The notes beneath the pieces are model-generated. The model was not told where the DNA came from. It worked only from the letters and a program-made list of their open reading frames with translations, and ran no database searches. Positions 44,421 to 53,879 of a DNA stretch of 64,000 nt are shown here, piece by piece; the stretch's first letter is position 1, and every line of letters starts with the position of its first letter. The stretch is taken from assembly GCA_964500205.1 (NCBI GenBank), contig CAZCNS010000007.1:62001-126000 (forward strand), in the 5' to 3' direction. Source of the stretch: UBA10329 sp964500205 (GTDB lineage Bacteria > Bacteroidota > Bacteroidia > UBA10329). The position numbers and the translations under genes are program-made.

Positions 44421-47294
44421 ATGGACTTCTTCGAGACGAAGCGCTCAACCATTCTCAGATTCTTCCTTTTTCTTCTATCCATTTCTGCTGTACACGTTGC
44501 ACAGGGCCAAGAGAAAGGCTTTGTCCGTGGAAATATCGCTGATGGTCAGTTCGGTGGCCCGCTTATCGGGGCATCGGTGCGGGTAATGGAGCTGTCGGGA
44601 GTGGGAGCGACCACCGATTTTGACGGCAACTTCTCCATCTCCGTGCCGGTGGGCAAGTACACGGTGGAAGTGAGCTATATCTCCTTCGCATCGCAGGTTT
44701 TCAAGGACGTGGAGGTAAAGGCGGGTGAGGTTGTGAAAATCGATGCCACGCTCGAGATGGCCACAGCCCAGCTCGACATGGTCGTGGTAACGGCCGAGGT
44801 GCGCAAGAACTCTGAGGCTGCAGTGCTCATGGAGCGCAAGAATGCCACTAACGTGACGGATGGCCTCTCCGCTCAGGCGTTCAGCAAGATCGGTGATGGC
44901 GACCTTTCGGGTGCCATGAAACGCATCACGGGTGTTACGGTGCAGGACGGGAAGTACGTCTATGTCCGCGGCCTTGGTGATCGCTATACGGTGACCACCC
45001 TGAACGGTATGGTGCTGCCAGGACTTGACCCCGATGTGAACTCCGTGCAGATGGACATCTTCCCCACCTCCATGTTGGAGAACGTGGCCGTGTACAAGAC
45101 CTTCTCTCCCGAACTGTTCGGTGATTTCACGGGCGGATTGGTGAACATCGTCACCAAGAAATTCCCTGAGAAGAAGGTGACAGAGATAGGTGTGGGTGTG
45201 AATTACATCCCGTCCATGCATTTCAACGATGACTTCATCCTTTACAATGGGGGCAAGCTCGATTGGTTGGGATTTGATGACGGATCGCGCGGCCTGCCTT
45301 TCGAGAGCACCATCAAGATCCCTGATGAGGCGCTGATCGACCCTGAATTGGAGCGCATCACACGTTCATTCAACCCACAGCTTGCCACCAAGAGTAAGCT
45401 CGCGCTGCCCAACGGCAACTTTTCCTTCAATCATGGTAATCAGCTCACCAATGAGAAAGGGCGCACCTTCGGCTACAATGTGGTGCTCAACTACTCAAAC
45501 GAGCATCTTTTCTACGACAACTTCGAGTCAAGTGATTATCTCAAGGATAACGACAGATCGGTCAATGAACTGGAGTCATGGGCTACACGGAAGGGCATCG
45601 TGGGCAAGAACAACGTCCTGTGGAGCGGTCTTGTATCCGGTTCGATGAAGAAACGCGGCAACAGCTACTCGCTCACCTTCCTTCACACGCAGAGCGGGGA
45701 GTCCACGGCTGCGCAGCGAGTGAATGAGGACATCAATGAGAACGTGGCCACTCTGCTGGAGGATGTGCTCACTTATACCTCGCGCAGGCTTAGTACGGTG
45801 GTGCTCAACGGAGCACACAGGGTCGGTCCCGTGGACCTGACGTGGGCCAATGCCACCACGTTCTCAGGCGTTTACGACCCCGATTTCCGCGAAACCCGCA
45901 TCTCGGTGACCAATGGAGACACCACCCTCAGTCCGGGAACAGGGGCGGGCATCGACCGTTTCTGGAGGAATCTCAATGAAGTGGGGGAGTCCTTCAAAAT
46001 CGATGTGAAAGCAGAACTGCCGAAGAACTTCGAGCTGAAGGGCGGTGTGGCCGGCAACCTGAAATGGCGTGAGTTCGAGGTGTTCAACTACAAGCACCGT
46101 AGAAATAACCTCAACGCCATCGAGATAGACCCTGATTGGTGGTTGCAGGAAGATAACTACTGGAGTGCCGACCCCAGCGATGAGAACTACCGCAACGGCA
46201 CCTACACTATCGGTAATTTCCAACCCTCCAACAGTTTCTCCGCACGGCAGAACGTGTTCGGGGCCTACCTCATGGTGCAGCAGCAGTTGGCCAAGGTGGT
46301 CAAGTTGGTTTATGGCGCACGGATAGAGAAGGCGGACATGTTCTATACCGGTGTGAGCCAGAATACCAGCGGCCCGCGTTATCTCGATCAGAACACGCTC
46401 GATGAATTCAATTTCCTACCATCGCTCAATGTTGTGTACAGTTTCACGGAGAAAATGAACCTCCGTTTCGGTCTCAACCGTTCAGTGGCAAGGCCCACTT
46501 TCAGGGAAAAGTCCATTGCTGAGATATACGATCCCATTACCAAGCGCACTTTCATCGGTAACATCAACTTGGAGCAGACCTACATCAACAACATCGACCT
46601 GCGCTACGAGTGGTACCTGTCGCCCAAGGAGATCATCGCCCTTTCTGGTTTTTACAAGGAATTCACAGGGCATATAGAAATGGTGGCGTTCGTAACGGCC
46701 CCGAACAACCTCACCCCGCGCAACAGCGGTCTGGCAAGGGTCACTGGTGCAGAGTTTGAAGTGAGGAAAGACCTCATCAACTGGGCCGACAAGAAGTCGC
46801 GCAACCACGGTATCATGTTCAATGGTAATGCTTCTCTCATCTGGTCATTCGTAGACCTCAACAGTGTGATCGTGGACGGCAGTGGTCAGACCGAGTTCCA
46901 GCTTCGTACCAACAACCTGCGTGAGGGCGAGACGCTGAGAAGCACCCGTCCGATGGGCGGTCAGGCACCCTATGCCATCAACGCGGGTCTGAGCTATGAG
47001 ATCCGTGAAACGCAGACCAGCATTTCGTTGTCTTACAACGTGCAGGGTGAGCAACTTACTGTAATCGCTTCGGGCCGGAATCCGGATGTGTACACTGTGC
47101 CATTTCACAGTCTGAATTTCAACGCTTATCATAGTTTCGGTAAGAAGCGCAACTCGCGCCTTACCATCAGCGTGGAGAACATGCTGGATGACGACAGGTT
47201 ACTGGTCTATCGCTCTTTCGGGGCTCAGGACCAGGTATACACCCGTTTCAAACCCGGTGTTTCCTTCGGATTGAGCTATTCTTACAGATTCTGA
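44421..47294 (+). CDS. TonB-dependent outer-membrane receptor
   Basis: A 957-residue receptor. It has a signal peptide (about 1-32, ending AQGQ), a carboxypeptidase-regulatory-like beta sandwich (~35-120: GPLIGASVRVMELSGVGATTDFDGNFSISV), and a plug domain with RITGVTVQDGKYVYVRGLGDRYTVTTLNG. A long beta-barrel ends in an aromatic YSYRF. It would import a substrate across the outer membrane using TonB energy. It is not a classical SusC, since no SusD partner follows. The preceding beta-helix lipoprotein may be its surface partner. The ATG at 44421 is chosen; a frame opening at 44385 lies within the terminator region. Confidence 0.9.
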   Translation: MDFFETKRSTILRFFLFLLSISAVHVAQGQEKGFVRGNIADGQFGGPLIGASVRVMELSGVGATTDFDGNFSISVPVGKYTVEVSYISFASQVFKDVEVKAGEVVKIDATLEMATAQLDMVVVTAEVRKNSEAAVLMERKNATNVTDGLSAQAFSKIGDGDLSGAMKRITGVTVQDGKYVYVRGLGDRYTVTTLNGMVLPGLDPDVNSVQMDIFPTSMLENVAVYKTFSPELFGDFTGGLVNIVTKKFPEKKVTEIGVGVNYIPSMHFNDDFILYNGGKLDWLGFDDGSRGLPFESTIKIPDEALIDPELERITRSFNPQLATKSKLALPNGNFSFNHGNQLTNEKGRTFGYNVVLNYSNEHLFYDNFESSDYLKDNDRSVNELESWATRKGIVGKNNVLWSGLVSGSMKKRGNSYSLTFLHTQSGESTAAQRVNEDINENVATLLEDVLTYTSRRLSTVVLNGAHRVGPVDLTWANATTFSGVYDPDFRETRISVTNGDTTLSPGTGAGIDRFWRNLNEVGESFKIDVKAELPKNFELKGGVAGNLKWREFEVFNYKHRRNNLNAIEIDPDWWLQEDNYWSADPSDENYRNGTYTIGNFQPSNSFSARQNVFGAYLMVQQQLAKVVKLVYGARIEKADMFYTGVSQNTSGPRYLDQNTLDEFNFLPSLNVVYSFTEKMNLRFGLNRSVARPTFREKSIAEIYDPITKRTFIGNINLEQTYINNIDLRYEWYLSPKEIIALSGFYKEFTGHIEMVAFVTAPNNLTPRNSGLARVTGAEFEVRKDLINWADKKSRNHGIMFNGNASLIWSFVDLNSVIVDGSGQTEFQLRTNNLREGETLRSTRPMGGQAPYAINAGLSYEIRETQTSISLSYNVQGEQLTVIASGRNPDVYTVPFHSLNFNAYHSFGKKRNSRLTISVENMLDDDRLLVYRSFGAQDQVYTRFKPGVSFGLSYSYRF

Positions 47295-47345
47295 TTTTTT
47301 TTTTCGTGCTTGATAGAACAACGGGTCAGGGTCTCTCAACACTTG

Positions 47346-47353
47346 TACATTTG
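47346..47353 (+). promoter_or_regulatory. Candidate -7 box for the small acidic lipoprotein
   Basis: TACATTTG fits TAnnTTTG, 38 bases upstream of the ATG at 47391. Confidence 0.4.
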
Positions 47354-47390
47354 TCCCACATTTTTAACCAACCACTCTCATACCCTCACA

Positions 47391-47591
47391 ATGAAAAAAG
47401 TGAATTTTCTTGCTGTTCTCGCAGTGTCAACAACCCTTTTCCTCGTTTCCTGCGGAGACGGTGCAACTGAGCAGCCTGCTGCTGAGGAGACCCCTGTAGT
47501 AGAGGAGGCTCCGGTAGTTGAAGAGGCTCCAGTTGTAGAAGAAGCAGCTGCCGACTCTACCGCAGAAGTTTCTGAGACTGTTGCCGAGTGA
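47391..47591 (+). CDS. Small acidic lipoprotein with VVEEAP repeats
   Basis: The 66-residue protein begins with a lipoprotein signal (MKKVNFLAVLAVSTTLFLVSC, lipobox FLVSC, Cys 21). It continues in an acidic, disordered tail with three copies of (A/T)PVVEEA and no folded domain. Such tails are common in small Bacteroidota lipoproteins of unknown role. It has its own promoter box and a strong terminator and is therefore probably a single-gene unit. High expression is suggested by the compact gene but not shown. Confidence 0.8.
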   Translation: MKKVNFLAVLAVSTTLFLVSCGDGATEQPAAEETPVVEEAPVVEEAPVVEEAAADSTAEVSETVAE

Positions 47592-47614
47592 TTTTAATTG
47601 ACTGAAACTGTAAG

Positions 47615-47646
47615 CCGCCCTTCGTTCTCGGAGGGCGGTTTTTTTG
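47615..47646 (+). terminator. Intrinsic terminator of the small lipoprotein gene
   Basis: CCGCCCTT (47615-47622) pairs with GAGGGCGG (47631-47638) around a short loop and is followed by TTTTTTTG. Confidence 0.85.
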
Positions 47647-47687
47647 TGCCTTATCTTCACAGCCCTTAACCAATTCATTCAAGAAAC

Positions 47688-48374
47688 ATGAGCAAAAGAA
47701 TCGGAGTACTGCTTTCTGGTTGTGGGGTCTATGATGGCTCTGAGATACACGAATCGGTCTTCACGCTGCTGGCCATAGATCAACTCGGAGGCAAGGCCGT
47801 TTGCATGGCCCCTGATGCTGACCAGCACCATGTGATCGATCACATCACTGGACAGGAGATGAATGAGAAGCGCAACGTGCTCATCGAGGCCGCACGCATT
47901 GCGCGGGGCGATATCCGAAATCTGGCCGAGGTCACTGCGTCTGACGTGGATGCGCTAATCATTCCCGGAGGTTTCGGTGCGGCCAAGAACCTTACCACTT
48001 GGGCCTTCAGTGGTCCTGATGGAACCATTCATGAGGAGGTGAGGCGCATCATCCAAGAGGTTCATGCTGCGGGCAAGCCGCTCGTGGGCCTCTGCATGGG
48101 GCCGACCGTCATCGCCAAGGCGCTGGAGGGGTCGTCCGCTAAGCCGCATCTTAGTGTGGGAACCACCGCAGAGGCATCACCCTACGACATCGCAGCCATC
48201 AGTGGGGGCATGGAGAAGACCGGTGCGGTGGCCGAGATGCGCTCAGTGCGCGAGGTGGCTGTGGATACCGACAATCGCATTGTCACAGCCCCGTGCTACA
48301 TGATGGAAGCCAGCATCAGCGGGGTGCAGGCTAATATCCAGCAAGCTGTCCAGACGATGTTCGGGATGCTGTGA
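47688..48374 (+). CDS. elbB: Isoprenoid biosynthesis glyoxalase ElbB
   Basis: The 228-residue DJ-1/PfpI-like protein matches ElbB throughout: IGVLLSGCGVYDGSEIHESV at the start, APDADQHHVIDHITG, SDVDALIIPGGFGAAKNL, and the nucleophile elbow LVGLCMGPTVIAKAL with its Cys. ElbB has glyoxalase activity and was linked to isoprenoid output in E. coli; its physiological role is uncertain. It is a single gene with terminators on both sides. Confidence 0.92.
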   Translation: MSKRIGVLLSGCGVYDGSEIHESVFTLLAIDQLGGKAVCMAPDADQHHVIDHITGQEMNEKRNVLIEAARIARGDIRNLAEVTASDVDALIIPGGFGAAKNLTTWAFSGPDGTIHEEVRRIIQEVHAAGKPLVGLCMGPTVIAKALEGSSAKPHLSVGTTAEASPYDIAAISGGMEKTGAVAEMRSVREVAVDTDNRIVTAPCYMMEASISGVQANIQQAVQTMFGML

Positions 48375-48416
48375 CCCGAGACGTGGTACATACGGGTTCA
48401 GCGATGTTGCGCGTAA

Positions 48417-48452
48417 AGAAAAAGGCCGCCCTTTGCAGGACGGCCTTTCTTG
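48417..48452. terminator. Bidirectional terminator between elbB and rpsT
   Basis: AAAGGCCG (48421-48428) and CGGCCTTT (48441-48448) form the stem, with A- and T-rich flanks on both sides. It serves two convergent genes. Confidence 0.85.
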
Positions 48453-48476
48453 TTCATTACAATGTTCAGGAGCCTA

Positions 48477-48731
48477 TCAGGCCATTGCATTCACATGAAG
48501 GGTAAGACCTGACTTCAGGTTGCTTGCCTTGTTCTTGTGAATGATGTTTTTCTTGGCCAGCTTGTCCAGCATACCTGCCACTTTGGGCAGCAGCTCTGCG
48601 GCAGCAGCTTTGTCTGTGGTCGCACGGAGCACGCGAATGGCGTTACGTGTGGTCTTGTGGTAGTACTTGTTACGGTCGCGCTTCACCTCTGATGAGCGGA
48701 TACGCTTCAATGCTGATTTATGATTGGCCAT
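48477..48731 (-). CDS. rpsT: 30S ribosomal protein S20
   Basis: An 84-residue basic, helical protein starting MANHKSALKRIRSSEVKR, with the C-terminal KKNIIHKNKASNLKSGLTLHV typical of S20. It binds 16S rRNA in the small subunit. Length and sequence are normal for the family. Confidence 0.97.
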   Translation of the reverse strand: MANHKSALKRIRSSEVKRDRNKYYHKTTRNAIRVLRATTDKAAAAELLPKVAGMLDKLAKKNIIHKNKASNLKSGLTLHVNAMA

Positions 48732-48805
48732 AATCGTGTGTGTTCAAAAATTCAGGGCTGCAAATGTACGCTTTTCATTTGTCTGTACAACATATTGTGA
48801 TCGAC

Positions 48806-50074
48806 TTACAAGTTTTTAATGATCTCGTCACCGAACTCACTTGTAGAGAGGCGCGTTGCCCCCTCCATCAGTCGCTCAAAGTCGAAGGTGACCCGCTTGC
48901 TGGCGATCGATCTCTCCACTGCGGTCTCGATCATCTGTGCGGCCTCCAGCCAACCCATGTACTCCAGCATCATCACGCCTGAGAGTATGAGCGAGCTGGG
49001 ATTCACCATGTTCTTGCCAGCGAACTTGGGCGCGGTGCCGTGCGTGGCCTCGAAGATGGCGTGACCACTGCTGTAGTTGATGTTGGCGCCCGGTGCGATG
49101 CCGATACCGCCCACGCAGGCCGCCAGTGCATCACTTATGTAATCACCGTTCAGGTTGAGGGTGGCCACCACGCTGTGGTCTTTCGGGTAGAGCAGTATTT
49201 CTTGCAAGAAAGCATCAGCGATAGAATCCTTTACCAGCACTTTGCCTGCGTCAAGAGCCTCATCCTGCGCTTTCATGGCCGCCTCCTCGCCCTCGTTGCT
49301 CAGGATGCGGTCGTACTGCGCCCAGGTGAATACCTTGTCTCCGAACTCGCGCTCGGCAAGTTCGTAGCCCCATTTCTTGAAGCTTCCTTCGGTGAACTTC
49401 ATGATGTTGCCCTTGTGGACGATGGTCACCGATGGTTTGCCGTGAGCAATGGCGTATTCTATGGATGCGCGCACCAACCGCTCCGTGCCTTCCTTGGACA
49501 CAGGCTTGATGCCGATGGATGAGCTTTCAGGGAAACGGATGCTGTCGGCCCCGAACTCGTTCTGCAGAAGGTCTATGAGGCGGGTGCATTCGGCAGTGCC
49601 GGTCTGGTATTCGATGCCTGCGTAGATGTCCTCGGTGTTCTCGCGGAAGATCACCATGCTGGTGTATTCCGGATGGAGCAGGGGAGAAGGCACTCCATTG
49701 AAATAGCGCACCGGGCGCAGGCACACATACAGATCGAGGGTCTGGCGCAGTTTCACGTTAAGCGAGCGGATGCCACCACCTATGGGCGTGGTCAGCGGGC
49801 CTTTGATGGCCACCAGATGCTGTTGAATGGCCTGCAGCGATGCATCGGGCAGCCATTCGCCAGAGACATGATAAGCCTTCTCACCGGCCAGTATCTCCAG
49901 CCATTCTATGCTGCGTTGGCCTCCATAAGCCTTCTCTATGGCTGCATCGAACACTTTGCGCGAAGGTTCCCAGATGTCCTTGCCTATGCCGTCTCCTTCG
50001 ATGAACGGGATGGTGGGGCGGTCGGGAACATTCAGTTTTCCGGGTGCAGCAAGGGTGATGGAGGTTGCGCTCAT
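48806..50074 (-). CDS. icd: Isocitrate dehydrogenase (NADP+)
   Basis: The 422-residue TCA-cycle enzyme converts isocitrate to 2-oxoglutarate and CO2. Marks: IPFIEGDGIGKDIWEPSRKV, PLTTPIGGGIRSLNVKLRQTLDLYVCLRPV (substrate loop), VIFRENTEDIYAGIEY, VTIVHKGNIMKFTEG, and INYSSGHAIFEATHGTAPKFAG. The ATG at 50074 gives the usual length; the frame extends to a TTG at 50101, which is not preferred. The window also holds aconitase, the preceding enzyme, at its right edge. Confidence 0.96.
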   Translation of the reverse strand: MSATSITLAAPGKLNVPDRPTIPFIEGDGIGKDIWEPSRKVFDAAIEKAYGGQRSIEWLEILAGEKAYHVSGEWLPDASLQAIQQHLVAIKGPLTTPIGGGIRSLNVKLRQTLDLYVCLRPVRYFNGVPSPLLHPEYTSMVIFRENTEDIYAGIEYQTGTAECTRLIDLLQNEFGADSIRFPESSSIGIKPVSKEGTERLVRASIEYAIAHGKPSVTIVHKGNIMKFTEGSFKKWGYELAEREFGDKVFTWAQYDRILSNEGEEAAMKAQDEALDAGKVLVKDSIADAFLQEILLYPKDHSVVATLNLNGDYISDALAACVGGIGIAPGANINYSSGHAIFEATHGTAPKFAGKNMVNPSSLILSGVMMLEYMGWLEAAQMIETAVERSIASKRVTFDFERLMEGATRLSTSEFGDEIIKNL

Positions 50075-50211
50075 GGCAGGTGTTTTTTCGTTGTCGCGCA
50101 AAACTAAGGCATCCTTGCCGCAACAGTTCTCAGAGGGGAGTTAGATATCCTTACCCATGAGTCGGGGCATCCTGATGTAAAGTTGCGTCTCACCTGATGG
50201 GTTGCATTACA

Positions 50212-50219
50212 TAGATTTG
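50212..50219 (+). promoter_or_regulatory. Candidate -7 box upstream of the NtrC-type regulator
   Basis: TAGATTTG fits TAnnTTTG, 158 bases before the regulator ATG. If it is used, the long leader would include the AACCCTGACAGGGTT palindrome. Confidence 0.35.
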
Positions 50220-50267
50220 CCTGTGAACCAAAGACCTTTAAGTGGCGGAGTTCACTCTTCCGTCCTC

Positions 50268-50300
50268 AACCCTGACAGGGTTCTGAACCCTGTCAGGGTT
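50268..50300. repeat. REP-like 15-3-15 palindrome, family 1
   Basis: AACCCTGACAGGGTT and AACCCTGTCAGGGTT are perfect 15-bp inverted repeats around a CTG loop, and each arm is itself nearly palindromic. The 303 bases between icd and the regulator hold this element, the candidate promoter box and no gene. Confidence 0.85.
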
Positions 50301-50377
50301 TCGCACTTGTAACGCTCCATCACCAATCATCCCCGCAGTCGCGGGATTTCACTTCGTTCAACAATAACCAATAATCA

Positions 50378-51547
<1,170 letters not shown>

Positions 51548-51642
51548 CTTGGAAATGGGAAAGCGGAAAATGGAAAGTTGAAAATGGTCGCACTGCTGGT
51601 GTGCATAGTTCATTGCAGTCCAAGGTCGTCATTCACCGATAG

Positions 51643-51662
51643 CCCACGGTTTCAACCGTGGG
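51643..51662. repeat. REP-like palindrome, family 2
   Basis: CCCACGGTT and AACCGTGGG are perfect 9-bp arms with a 2-base loop. Confidence 0.8.
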
Positions 51663-51687
51663 GGCAGGAAGGACGGCTTTCGGTCAG

Positions 51688-51705
51688 AAACCGTTTCAAC
51701 GGTTT
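51688..51705. repeat. REP-like palindrome, family 2b
   Basis: AAACCGTT and AACGGTTT are perfect 8-bp arms around TC. It lies 25 bases after the family 2 element and shares its core, so the two probably form one bipartite unit. Confidence 0.75.
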
Positions 51706-51759
51706 TGAAGCTGTATGTTTGGAATACCTAAGCCACTCCTGAATAACAACCGAACGATA

Positions 51760-52215
51760 ATGGAACAGGACATCCGATGGCAGCAGCGGTTCGCCAACTT
51801 TGAAAAGGCGTTGCACAAACTTTCAGAGGCGGTGGAGTACATCAGGCAGCAACTTTCGGACGGTGATGTTTCCGATCAAGTGCTGGACGAGATTGTCCGC
51901 GAAGGGCTGATACAGCGGTTCGAGTACACCCACGAACTCGCGTGGAATGTGATGAAGGACTACGCGGCCTACCAAGGCAACACACAGGTAGGAGGCAGCA
52001 GAGATGCCACGCGAGAGGCGTTCCAACTCAAACTGGTGTCGGACGGCAAAGTGTGGATGGACATGATCGGCAGCCGCAACAAGACCTCGCACACCTACAA
52101 CGAAGAGGCGGCAGAGGAGATATTCACCAAGATCATGGAAGCATACTATCCTGCTTTCCTCGAATTCAGGCAGACGATGGAAGCGAAGCGGGACAGCCAA
52201 CACGATACGCTGTGA
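51760..52215 (+). CDS. HEPN-type toxin (HI0074 nucleotidyltransferase substrate-binding family)
   Basis: A 151-residue all-helical protein of the HI0074 family, with RFEYTHELAWNVMKDY and the conserved SRNKTSHTYNEE (R-x5-H of HEPN nucleases). HEPN members act as RNases held in check by a partner MNT nucleotidyltransferase that modifies them. The start at 51760 is chosen over an in-frame ATG at 51715 that lies next to the palindromes. The MNT gene begins one base after its stop. Confidence 0.88.
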   Translation: MEQDIRWQQRFANFEKALHKLSEAVEYIRQQLSDGDVSDQVLDEIVREGLIQRFEYTHELAWNVMKDYAAYQGNTQVGGSRDATREAFQLKLVSDGKVWMDMIGSRNKTSHTYNEEAAEEIFTKIMEAYYPAFLEFRQTMEAKRDSQHDTL

Positions 52216-52216
52216 G

Positions 52217-52588
52217 ATGGAAGGTTCAGGACTCACAGCAGAGGAAGTGGGCTGCATCTGCGGGGTGTTTGCCAGTTTCCCACAGATAGAGGAAGTGCTC
52301 ATCTATGGCTCAAGGGCCATGGGCAACTACCGGCCGGCATCGGACATCGACCTCACCCTCAAAGGCAAGGGCATAGACCTGAGCCTGCAGACCGAGATCG
52401 AATTCGCCCTCGATGACCTGATGCTGCCTTACAAGTTTGACATCACCGTCTTTGACCGCATCACCCACCCAGAATTCATCGACCACATCAACCGTGTGGG
52501 CAAGTCGTTTTACAGACGCGGTGAAGATGCAGCGCGGATAGACACGTCATCATCCTCAGTGGAAAGACCATCTCCGAGGAGGACGTGA
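52217..52588 (+). CDS. MNT-type nucleotidyltransferase antitoxin with acquired C-terminal tail
   Basis: The 123-residue protein has the minimal nucleotidyltransferase motif YGSRAMGNYRPASDIDLTLKG, a later DITVFD strand, and a normal family end around HINRVGKSFYRR. The last ~20 residues (SSSSVERPSPRRT and before) are translated from the 68-bp copy of the regulator's 3' end in another frame, so the stop codon was acquired with that DNA. It forms a type VII-like toxin-antitoxin pair with the preceding HEPN gene. Confidence 0.88.
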   Translation: MEGSGLTAEEVGCICGVFASFPQIEEVLIYGSRAMGNYRPASDIDLTLKGKGIDLSLQTEIEFALDDLMLPYKFDITVFDRITHPEFIDHINRVGKSFYRRGEDAARIDTSSSSVERPSPRRT

Positions 52589-52614
52589 AGATGTATGTGA
52601 TGCCGAGGGGGTGA
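52547..52614 (+). repeat. 68-bp direct repeat, copy 2
   Basis: Differs from copy 1 at two positions (CAGTGGA versus CGGTGGC). It overlaps the end of the MNT gene and ends with the regulator's original stop codon, now non-functional. Confidence 0.95.
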
Positions 52615-52691
52615 ATTTTTATTCATTCAAGTAATTTGTTTCTAATACTTTTCAAAATCAACCCAATAACCGATTCTAAAAAGCCTCAAAA

Positions 52692-53405
52692 ATGCCACAT
52701 ATAGAAAATGAATCTGAGTTCAATGAGTTCATGGAGAATAATAATATTGATACTCCAGAGTCAAGATCAAGTTATATAAGCCGCCTACGATCTCTCTCAA
52801 CGGAGGGGATACCTATTGATGATACTTTGGTTTCTAAAGACTTTGATACGCTCATCTTAAATCTCAAGAATTCAGATGAATTGCATGGAAGACAGCGTAG
52901 TGACCAGAACTATCGGACATTAAGATCAGCATTAAATAAATATCGAGATTTCATTGTATTTCGTTCCGATATTCACGGTGATATAGAGAAGATTAGATCC
53001 GATGATTCTATTGGGAAAACTGAAAAACAACAATTGATAAACGCTCGAAAAGGCCAAGGTAAATTCAAGGATGATTTGATTACTCTGCGAGGAAAGTGTG
53101 CTATAAGTGGTGCTGTTGGCAAAGAGTTTATTGTAGCCTCGCACATTGCTCCTTGGAAGAGTTCAAGCAATGAGGAAAGGCTGGATAAATTCAATGGATT
53201 GCTGCTTATCCCGAACTTCGATAAGCTTTTCGATAGAGGATATATTTCGTTTGAAGATGACGGCAAAATTATAGTGTCGAAAGAGCTGTCAGAGGAAATG
53301 AAGAGTATTTATGGGATTAATGAACAAGTACAAATTGAAATTTTTGAAGAGAATAGAAAATACCTTCAGAAGCATCGTGAATTATTTCAAGCAAGATTGA
53401 AGTGA
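52692..53405 (+). CDS. AT-rich HNH endonuclease (HNH_2 type)
   Basis: The 237-residue protein has an uncharacterised N-terminal ~130 residues and a C-terminal HNH_2 domain: LRGKCAISGAV, FIVASHIAPWKSS, NEERLDKFNGLLLIPNFDKLFDRGYISF, then DDGKIIVSKEL. The ASHI-PW and N-x-LD-NGL-L elements are the catalytic HNH residues. Similar domains occur in stand-alone restriction enzymes. The gene is much AT-richer than its neighbours and lies just downstream of the HEPN/MNT cassette, consistent with horizontal arrival. No methyltransferase is nearby. Confidence 0.82.
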   Translation: MPHIENESEFNEFMENNNIDTPESRSSYISRLRSLSTEGIPIDDTLVSKDFDTLILNLKNSDELHGRQRSDQNYRTLRSALNKYRDFIVFRSDIHGDIEKIRSDDSIGKTEKQQLINARKGQGKFKDDLITLRGKCAISGAVGKEFIVASHIAPWKSSSNEERLDKFNGLLLIPNFDKLFDRGYISFEDDGKIIVSKELSEEMKSIYGINEQVQIEIFEENRKYLQKHRELFQARLK

Positions 53406-53426
53406 AATGTGTCGCCACACCAAAAG

Positions 53427-53768
53427 ATGAGACCAATGATTATCCCTCCCTGCCCCTCCTGCAATTCCGCATACGCCTACGAGATGGGCGAGAAGCTCGT
53501 CTGTCCGGAGTGCGCCTTTGAGTGGGTGCCCGAAGCGGAGCAGGAGCCAGCGGGCCTCGTGGTGAAAGACGCTAACGGCAACATCCTCGCTGATGGCGAT
53601 ACCGTGGTGGTCATCAAGGATCTGCCCGTGAAAGGCGCGCCCAAGCCCATCAAGGCAGGCACCAAGGTCAAGAGCATCCGCCTCACCACAGGCGATCACA
53701 ACATCGACTGCCGCATAGACGGCTTCGGGCAGATGGCCCTCAAGTCGGAGTTCGTGAAGAAGGCTTAG
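53427..53768 (+). CDS. phnA: PhnA/YjdM-family zinc-ribbon protein
   Basis: A 113-residue protein with an N-terminal zinc ribbon (PPCPSCNS ... LVCPECAFEW) and the PhnA core VKDANGNILADGDTVVVIKDLPVKGAPKPIKAGTKVKSIRL. Despite the name, members are not phosphonoacetate hydrolases and the cellular role is unclear. The start could also be 53436 or a GTG at 53409. A degraded second copy of its middle lies 45-110 bp downstream. Confidence 0.9.
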   Translation: MRPMIIPPCPSCNSAYAYEMGEKLVCPECAFEWVPEAEQEPAGLVVKDANGNILADGDTVVVIKDLPVKGAPKPIKAGTKVKSIRLTTGDHNIDCRIDGFGQMALKSEFVKKA

Positions 53769-53777
53769 GACTCCTCA

Positions 53778-53810
53778 AGCTTTGTCAAACTTCGGGAGTT
53801 TGACAAAGCT
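53778..53810. repeat. REP-like palindrome, family 3
   Basis: AGCTTTGTCAAACT and AGTTTGACAAAGCT are perfect 14-bp arms with a 5-base TCGGG loop. It lies between phnA and its broken partial copy. Confidence 0.88.
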
Positions 53811-53872
53811 GAATGCCCCGTGAAGGGTGTCCCCAAGTCAGGGAAGGCAGGCATCAAGGTCGAGAGTCTACT
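53811..53872 (+). pseudogene. Decayed partial copy of phnA
   Basis: About 60 bases resemble phnA 53624-53686 (CCGTGAAGGG ... CAAGG/GGAAGGCAGGCA ... AAGGTC). The frame is not maintained and there is no start. It probably arose with the adjacent palindrome insertion. Confidence 0.6.
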
Positions 53873-53879
53873 TTTTTGA

